The translations under genes were made by a program, and so were the position numbers. Below are positions 30,538-34,554 of a stretch of 34,554 nt of DNA, one piece after another. The notes below the pieces were generated by a model. The model searched no databases. It saw only the letters and a program-made list of their open reading frames with translations, and was not told the origin of the DNA. The stretch comes from a virus. The first letter of the stretch is position 1, and each line of letters begins with the position of its first letter. The stretch is from positions 1 to 34,554 of IMG/VR virus record IMGVR_UViG_3300037245_000471. One strand, given 5' to 3'.

Positions 30538-30683
30538 GTCACCGGACAGTCAGGCTTGCACTCCTGGTTCTTAAACGGGCAATCAGCGCATGTGTCAGCA
30601 AGGGCCAGCTCTCTGTTCCACTTGGCTATCATGTTTTTGACGAACAGCTGGCGGCGTCTTATGTCTTCCTGTGATCGTTTCAT
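30531..30683 (-). CDS. 50-residue Cys-cluster protein before ninB
   Basis: ATG at 30683 (AGGGGAAG upstream) overlaps the previous stop as ATGA; TGA at 30531 overlaps the ninB start. A basic N-terminal helix (KRSQEDIRRRQLFVKNMIAK) is followed by CADCPF and CKPDCP, a likely zinc site. It is tightly packed between two phage genes and looks real; no function is known. Confidence 0.65.
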   Translation of the reverse strand: MKRSQEDIRRRQLFVKNMIAKWNRELALADTCADCPFKNQECKPDCPVTW

Positions 30684-30958
30684 GTCTTCCCCTTTGGTGA
30701 CAGAACTTTCATTTCAACAATTGCCGAAGTAGGAATTGACATATCACCGCACCCTGTTAACCGTGCGCCTATTTCTTCGTTGTCAGGCGAAAGATGGGGG
30801 ACAACGATTTTAATCTGCTCACCATCCTTAATTAACCAACCTGTAGAATAACAATAGTGTGGTTCTTTCGGTAGGTCTTCAGTTATATCAACCCATGTCG
30901 AACTGACTCCAAAACTATCAGCCCATTTTATACAGACAAGTGGATATTTGTCGATCAT
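30680..30958 (-). CDS. Conserved small phage protein
   Basis: A 92-residue protein with the pattern L-x-x-IKWADSFG, W near residue 22, YCYSTGWLIKDGEQIKIVVP, then MSIPTSAIVEMKVLSP. This arrangement recurs in many phage genomes as a protein of unknown function with a small beta fold. AGGAG precedes the ATG. Confidence 0.7.
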   Translation of the reverse strand: MIDKYPLVCIKWADSFGVSSTWVDITEDLPKEPHYCYSTGWLIKDGEQIKIVVPHLSPDNEEIGARLTGCGDMSIPTSAIVEMKVLSPKGKT

Positions 30959-30984
30959 CGTCTTCTCCTGTTGTGGGGAAAGGG

Positions 30985-31437
30985 CTAAACAACCTGTTTA
31001 TTCTTTTCTATGGCTATCCACGCTTCATCGGTCCGGCACTTCACTCCACAAAAATAAAGGTAGTCTTCCTTGATGTTTTCGTCTTGCCATTTCTTGTTTG
31101 GGTGAGGATCATGGACGCATATAAAAGCAGTATTCATAACGACAGCGTGAGTGATGCCTTCTTCTAGGTCGTATGTTCGACTTGGGATAGACACATCATA
31201 GAATCCGTTAAAACTACCTTCTCCGCTTGCAACATCCCACGTGCCGTGATGACCGTTACCATCATACTCCCAACCAAGCGACCACAAGTACATGATATAG
31301 ACGTTATGCCATATCCATCCCGGCAGAAAGTTGAAGTTAGGCACTGCCTCGTAAGGTATCTCTAAAAGGCTTGCAAGTACGGCTGTCATGCAATCGCCTT
31401 TACCCTTATCAACTAAGCGTTGCTCAACTTTGTTCAT
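30985..31437 (-). CDS. Papain-like-fold phage protein (cysteine peptidase-like)
   Basis: About 150 residues from the ATG at 31437, overlapping the previous stop as ATGA; an earlier in-frame start would lie within the zinc-finger gene. The motifs GDCMTAVLASLLEIP (Cys near residue 16), THAVVMN (His) and VHDPHPN (Asp) give the Cys-His-Asp order of papain-like enzymes. Such proteins occur in many phages, usually without known substrate. Neighbours (zinc finger, HNH, NinB) do not suggest a cell-wall role, so it may act on a host protein or ubiquitin-like target; this is speculation. Confidence 0.65.
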   Translation of the reverse strand: MNKVEQRLVDKGKGDCMTAVLASLLEIPYEAVPNFNFLPGWIWHNVYIMYLWSLGWEYDGNGHHGTWDVASGEGSFNGFYDVSIPSRTYDLEEGITHAVVMNTAFICVHDPHPNKKWQDENIKEDYLYFCGVKCRTDEAWIAIEKNKQVV

Positions 31438-31868
31438 GTCTTCGCCCTCGTAGCGCCTAAGTTGCGCGTCTTTGGATAGTTGTCTAATATGCCTCTGACG
31501 CTGTGAAAGTTGTAGCAGGGTCGGCAAAGGCCGCGACCTTGGATAAACTTCTCTTTAGAGCAGCACAGGCATTTGTGAATACGTGGTGCAGGTCTACGCC
31601 GTGGCTTCTTGTGATGCTCCTGGCTACCACCTACGACCTTCGGCTTCTCGCCTGCGAACCGTGGGCAGTCGCAACTTTGACAGGAATGTTTCTCCAGTCT
31701 GACAGCGCAACTCGCCTTATAGTAATTCAGCTTGTAGTCCGGGCCTGGTATCGCTTTACAGTATAAATTATACTCAGCGTCAGGCAGAGCCCCGTTGCTT
31801 CCTGTCTTGTCCTGTAGGCTGTTATAACTTGGTTGGTCAAACATTGGCTCTCTCCTATACTGAGACAA
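31434..31868 (-). CDS. Zinc-finger protein
   Basis: A 144-residue basic protein with an N-terminal polar part, CQSCDCPRF (about residues 63-71) and a C-terminal zinc site (CLCCSKEKFIQGRGLCRPCY, about 99-118) followed by GILDNYPKTRN. The last part resembles phage zinc proteins that bind DNA or RNA polymerase. A role in transcription control, including antitermination, is conceivable given the leader terminators elsewhere, but no known family is recognised with certainty. Confidence 0.65.
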   Translation of the reverse strand: MSQYRREPMFDQPSYNSLQDKTGSNGALPDAEYNLYCKAIPGPDYKLNYYKASCAVRLEKHSCQSCDCPRFAGEKPKVVGGSQEHHKKPRRRPAPRIHKCLCCSKEKFIQGRGLCRPCYNFHSVRGILDNYPKTRNLGATRAKT

Positions 31869-31884
31869 CTACCGAGTGAAGGGG

Positions 31885-32091
31885 TTAATACATCTTCATG
31901 TCGCTATACTTCATGTCCAAGTCGTGCGCTCTCTGCCTCTGCTTAACAATTCTTACTGTGTCCTCTTTTAGCGTTGTCTTCCCGGCAAAGATGCGTACGT
32001 AGTTAAGATTCAGCTTGTGGTCGAACTCGTTGCCACTCAAGTAGATGTAGAACCAGCACCAATCGCATATCCTCTTCCATCGGTCTTTCAT
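31885..32091 (-). CDS. Small hypothetical protein
   Basis: A 68-residue basic protein with an aromatic N-terminus (RICDWCWFYIYLSG) and a helical, charged C-terminus (KQRQRAHDLDMKYSDMKMY). AAAGGAG lies before the ATG. It follows the HNH gene by 30 bp. Family not recognised. Confidence 0.6.
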   Translation of the reverse strand: MKDRWKRICDWCWFYIYLSGNEFDHKLNLNYVRIFAGKTTLKEDTVRIVKQRQRAHDLDMKYSDMKMY

Positions 32092-32121
32092 TTTGTTTCT
32101 CCTTTGTTAGAGACAATCCGA

Positions 32122-32604
32122 CTAATCGATATGTTTCCATGCAGTTCGTGTTATTATTTTCCGTATTGCAGATTCCTGCACATCATACAACTTTGCAAGA
32201 TCTTTCGTTTTAGCACCTTCAGCGGCTCTTAATCTTATGGATACAATGTCGCCATCTTTGAACTTTGAATTATAGCAACTTTCCCCATGTGGTCGAGTCT
32301 CTTCATTGCCCCTATACCCTCTCCCCTTCGCGATCATATCGTCTGTGTTGTCTTGGTGTGTGCCAACGAATAGATGCTCAGGGTTTACGCACGGCGGGTT
32401 ATCGCATTTATGTAGAACAAGAAGATTGTCAGGGATAACACCAACGTGTATTTGATAGCTCATTCTATGGGCAAGGACTACCTTAGCGTTTACCACAAAC
32501 CTGCCATACCCATCATCAAACCGACAGGCATTCCATTCCCAGCAACCAGAGGTTACTTTGGATATCTTCTTATTGAATCTGTCTAACAATTTATCGTCGA
32601 ACAT
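32122..32604 (-). CDS. HNH endonuclease with C-terminal HTH
   Basis: A 160-residue protein. Residues about 18-90 form an HNH_3-type nuclease: CWEWNACRFDDGYGRF, then LAHRMSY, LVLHKCDNPPCVNPEHLFVG. The C-terminal half (about 115-155) has an HTH-like segment (AKTKDLAKLYDVQESAIRKI). This two-part form is typical of phage homing endonucleases that spread as free-standing genes. CGGAG precedes the ATG. It directly follows the highly structured untranslated region at 32605-32848. Confidence 0.88.
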   Translation of the reverse strand: MFDDKLLDRFNKKISKVTSGCWEWNACRFDDGYGRFVVNAKVVLAHRMSYQIHVGVIPDNLLVLHKCDNPPCVNPEHLFVGTHQDNTDDMIAKGRGYRGNEETRPHGESCYNSKFKDGDIVSIRLRAAEGAKTKDLAKLYDVQESAIRKIITRTAWKHID

Positions 32605-32848
32605 ATTCTTGCTCCGCCGGTAAGAGTGACGCTCTTTGTTCTATGTTTCCTTGTGAGCCATCCCGCCAAGTATTGACGATTTGTTTAGGTGAAACTCACG
32701 CCACCAAATAGGAAAACCCCACACGATCCTTTCGACGGGATGTGCAGGGTTTAGCGTTTGTGCGGGGTTTTCCCAAAATGATGTAAGCTAAACCGTACCC
32801 GTCGAAAAGTACACAGTTAGCTTATCACACTGGTTGTTGGTGTCAACA
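32605..32848 (-). other. 244-bp untranslated region with strong RNA structure
   Basis: There is no gene in this gap. On the minus strand it opens with TTGACA (32846-32841) and only a weak -10 (TAAGCT, 16-bp spacing), then has three long stems between 32824 and 32711, two small hairpins (GTGAgttTCAC, and AAGAGcgtcaCTCTT just before the ribosome-binding site) and the HNH start. The stems are listed separately. Confidence 0.75.
32711..32824 (-). other. Nested inverted repeats: possible RNA switch or pseudoknot
   Basis: Minus-strand RNA could form S0 (32824-32817 with 32791-32784, 8 bp, plus GTAC 32812-32809 with 32798-32795); S1 (32807-32798 with 32739-32730, 10 bp, plus 32794-32787 with 32755-32748, 8 bp); and S2 (32773-32760 with 32724-32711, 14 bp). 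S0 and S1 use the same bases and exclude each other. S1 and S2 interlock as a pseudoknot. S2 contains one G-U pair only if the minus strand is transcribed; in the plus-strand RNA it would be an A-C mismatch. Confidence 0.6.
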
Positions 32849-33145
32849 TTAAATCTCTAGCCGGTCGAGTGTGTCTCTGACCTGTGAGATAAACTCGTCA
32901 ATGTTGTACCTGCTGGTTCTGACCTCACCGGCTACCTGTACCAACTCTTGATCTTTTTCACACTCCTCTTGTTTGCAGGTGGAAGGTAGTTGGTGTCTGA
33001 GTACAGGAGTGAGCCTATCGAACAGACGAGATAGCTGTGTGTCAAGCTCTTGGATTGCTGCGGCCATATGCCCTATTTCCTGGCTCACCTCTGACGGTCG
33101 TTTTACCTCACATGCTGGGCCAAGTTGTGCTTGATTCTTTTCCAT
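32849..33145 (-). CDS. Helical phage protein
   Basis: A 98-residue protein with a long amphipathic helix (GHMAAAIQELDTQLSRLFDR) and a C-terminal helix (ISQVRDTLDRLEI), probably a coiled-coil dimer. The EVSQEIGHMAAAIQELDTQ...RLTPVLR pattern recurs in phage genomes without known function. It is the last gene before the structured region. Confidence 0.65.
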   Translation of the reverse strand: MEKNQAQLGPACEVKRPSEVSQEIGHMAAAIQELDTQLSRLFDRLTPVLRHQLPSTCKQEECEKDQELVQVAGEVRTSRYNIDEFISQVRDTLDRLEI

Positions 33146-33189
33146 AGTTTCCTCCGTTAAGGTTAGTCTGTCGTGGTGTCAAGAATTAA

Positions 33190-33399
33190 TCAGGCGCTAC
33201 CATATTTAAAACTAATAAAACCATCGTCTCCGTCTTCGCTCACAATAAACCCTAAGGCGTTAAGTTCTTCCTTGTCCTCGACAGTCACCATGTCTGGCTC
33301 AATGCCACAAATATACATAACATCCTGCTCGCAGTGTGTCGGATATGTCGGGTTTCCGTATTTCAGGAAAATGGTTAAAGCTCTAATCAGGTTTTCCAT
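33190..33399 (-). CDS. Conserved small phage protein (KYG / PTHCEQD / FKYGSA)
   Basis: A 69-residue protein with the pattern LIRALTIFLKYGNPTYPTHC, then LGFIVSEDGDDGFISFKYGSA at the end, a small conserved family found next to recombination genes in many phages. Function unknown. It lies between the ERF gene and the coiled-coil protein. Confidence 0.75.
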   Translation of the reverse strand: MENLIRALTIFLKYGNPTYPTHCEQDVMYICGIEPDMVTVEDKEELNALGFIVSEDGDDGFISFKYGSA

Positions 33400-33450
33400 G
33401 TTCTGCCTCCGTGGTTAAAGGGAATGGAGATGGGCTATTGTGGCGGTTAA

Positions 33451-34092
33451 TCAGAACGGAATATCGTCGTCAAAAACTTCCTGCACCATGTCGGCCTTAT
33501 GACCTGACTCGGCCCACTCGCAAATCTCTTTGTACTGAGACTTGTTAATCTCACCGGCCTTTTTAAAGCCGAATTTGTTTGCACAGTCAGCAATCGTTGT
33601 GCCGGATGATTTGCAGATAGCGAACAGGCGCTTGCCTTGTGCTTCTGAAATGCAACCAGAGGCAGCAGGTTGGCTTGTGCTGGACGTTGTTGACGGTGGT
33701 GGTGTGTAACTGTTGTCTTGCGTGTCTGCGTCCTTGGTGTCGTCAATCAGGAACAGACCATTAAGAGCGTATTTCCTGGCATACGATGAAGCGGCACCAG
33801 TGATCTGTGCCGAGTCCATACCCTTCTTGCTCTCAGCCTCGCAAGCGTTAGCGGTGACTTCTGCTATGAGCGTGTTCTTATCGTCATACAATCTTGCTGT
33901 TGCCTTGACGTAAACGCGGCCACCGACTTCGATCATTTCATCATCAAGCGTCATGATAAGTTTGTTCTTCACCAGGAGAGGCTTGACGGCTTCAAGGATA
34001 TCTTCACAACTACGATAGTCGTAATTTCCGAAATCGTTTCTCTGCCCCTTATGGGCTTTTAACTCTTGCTGGATGTCTCCGAGTCTTTTCAC
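33451..34092 (-). CDS. erf: ERF-family single-strand annealing protein with SSB-like tail
   Basis: A 213-residue recombinase. The core (residues about 1-135) has the ERF pattern, including NDFGNYDYRSCEDILEAVKP and SAQITGAASSYARKYALNGL. A Ser/Thr/Pro linker follows, then a small helical domain (ISEAQGKRLFAICKSSG, about 155-205) and the acidic end EVFDDDIPF, which matches the C-terminal tip of bacterial SSB. ERF proteins anneal complementary single strands, allowing circularisation or repair. The start is GTG at 34092, overlapping the nuclease stop as GTGA. The tail may recruit host SSB-binding enzymes. Confidence 0.92.
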   Translation of the reverse strand: MKRLGDIQQELKAHKGQRNDFGNYDYRSCEDILEAVKPLLVKNKLIMTLDDEMIEVGGRVYVKATARLYDDKNTLIAEVTANACEAESKKGMDSAQITGAASSYARKYALNGLFLIDDTKDADTQDNSYTPPPSTTSSTSQPAASGCISEAQGKRLFAICKSSGTTIADCANKFGFKKAGEINKSQYKEICEWAESGHKADMVQEVFDDDIPF

Positions 34093-34554
34093 TTCGTCAC
34101 CTCCTGTGATGCGTCATAACCCTTTGTCCATTTCCACAATTCCAACATCCTGCGAAAGCCTTCAAAGTAATGCGCTGTTGATTCCTTCCAGATATGCACT
34201 TTAACAAGGCCAGGATTCGTTACACTGACAAAAACGTTTGCAAGGGTAGCATCAGGCATACCCAGACCGTAAGCGTAAGCAGCGAGTTGAATCGCTTGTT
34301 CCTCCCAATGCAACTTCTTATCACCTTCGCCAAACTCTTTAGTCTTGAAGTCGATTACCAAGTTATCCCCATGCAGGTCAATCTTGCCACCATATCCATG
34401 CTCAAGAGAAGAGAAGGACTTTTCAGACAACCATGTCAAGTTACCAAACTCTTCATTGACTGCATCGACAGTACCGCAAACCATCTTGCTGTGTTCTGCC
34501 TGGATCTTGCCGGTTTGATAATACTTCTCAAGACTACCGTGTATATCAGTTCCG
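34089..34554 (-). CDS. RecB-like PD-(D/E)XK exonuclease, C-terminal part (wraps to left edge)
   Basis: This is the rest of the 257-residue nuclease whose start is at 435. The catalytic motif is here: GGKIDL (Asp162), VIDFKTK (Asp171-x-Lys173) and AIQLAAYAYGLG (Gln192, Tyr196), the order seen in RecB/Cas4 and lambda-exonuclease-type enzymes. The last 127 bases duplicate bases 1-127 of the window. It feeds single strands to the ERF protein encoded directly after it. Confidence 0.88.
   Translation of the reverse strand, partial: GTDIHGSLEKYYQTGKIQAEHSKMVCGTVDAVNEEFGNLTWLSEKSFSSLEHGYGGKIDLHGDNLVIDFKTKEFGEGDKKLHWEEQAIQLAAYAYGLGMPDATLANVFVSVTNPGLVKVHIWKESTAHYFEGFRRMLELWKWTKGYDASQEVTK
34428..34554. 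repeat. Terminal direct repeat, right copy
   Basis: It is identical to bases 1-127; see the left copy. The repeat lies inside one coding sequence, which is not typical of physical phage termini. Confidence 0.95.

Noticed and set aside
32605-32848. Group I intron with HNH endonuclease
   Set aside because: No interrupted gene on either side and no recognisable intron core; the stems do not match the P3-P7 layout.
33165-33181. Promoter at TTGACA near 33181
   Set aside because: Perfect -35 but no acceptable -10 at 16-18 bp; a ribosome-binding site occupies the place.

Overview
The window is one complete tailed-phage genome assembled as a circle. Bases 1-127 are repeated exactly at 34428-34554, and one nuclease gene runs off the right edge and continues without interruption from the left edge, so the unit length is 34,427 bp. 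Nearly every base is coding, and every gene I can support lies on the minus strand, so transcription runs from high to low coordinates. Tail-tube, tail-terminator and tape-measure genes with no sheath gene point to a siphovirus. A P22-like coat protein, ERF/RecB recombination genes, NinB and NinG, a DUF551 protein and an SSB-like DDDIPF tail on the ERF protein suggest a gammaproteobacterial host; this is inference. I see no integrase, no CI-type repressor, no tRNA and no CRISPR.

In transcription order there are four blocks. (1) Early/recombination: a near-consensus promoter (1778-1806) overlapped by a palindromic operator drives an HTH regulator (1499-1750), a zinc-ribbon protein, small phage proteins and, across the circle junction, a RecB-like exonuclease and an ERF annealing protein (33451-34092). 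Next come two small conserved genes, a highly structured untranslated region (32605-32848), an HNH endonuclease, a zinc-finger protein, a papain-like-fold protein and NinB. (2) A second promoter/operator (30041-30081) precedes small genes, a DUF551 protein, NinG and a PP-loop (PAPS reductase-like) protein. (3) Replication: a promoter at 27457-27485 is followed by an intrinsic terminator-like hairpin in the leader, then a winged-helix initiator/loader gene that contains 11-bp iterons (probable origin), DnaB helicase and a group of small zinc-binding and coiled-coil proteins. (4) Late: a promoter at 23319-23348 with a ~125-nt leader drives a ParB-methyltransferase fusion, small and large terminase, portal, MuF-like protein, scaffold, coat, head-tail joining proteins, tail tube, tape measure, tail tip and fibres with lectin, CBM and Ig-like domains, a holin-like membrane pair, an M15 endolysin and a phospholipase A2-like protein.

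Genes are packed with ATGA/GTGA/TTGA stop-start overlaps, so translational coupling is general, and several starts are GTG or TTG. The most unusual content is regulatory: (a) a leader with two hairpins whose six-base loops are perfectly complementary (kissing loops), one of them inside a terminator; (b) a ~115-nt segment at 32711-32824 with three long stems, two mutually exclusive and two forming a pseudoknot; and (c) an iteron array embedded in the initiator gene. Together they suggest RNA-based or antitermination control of replication and late expression that I do not recognise from known phages.
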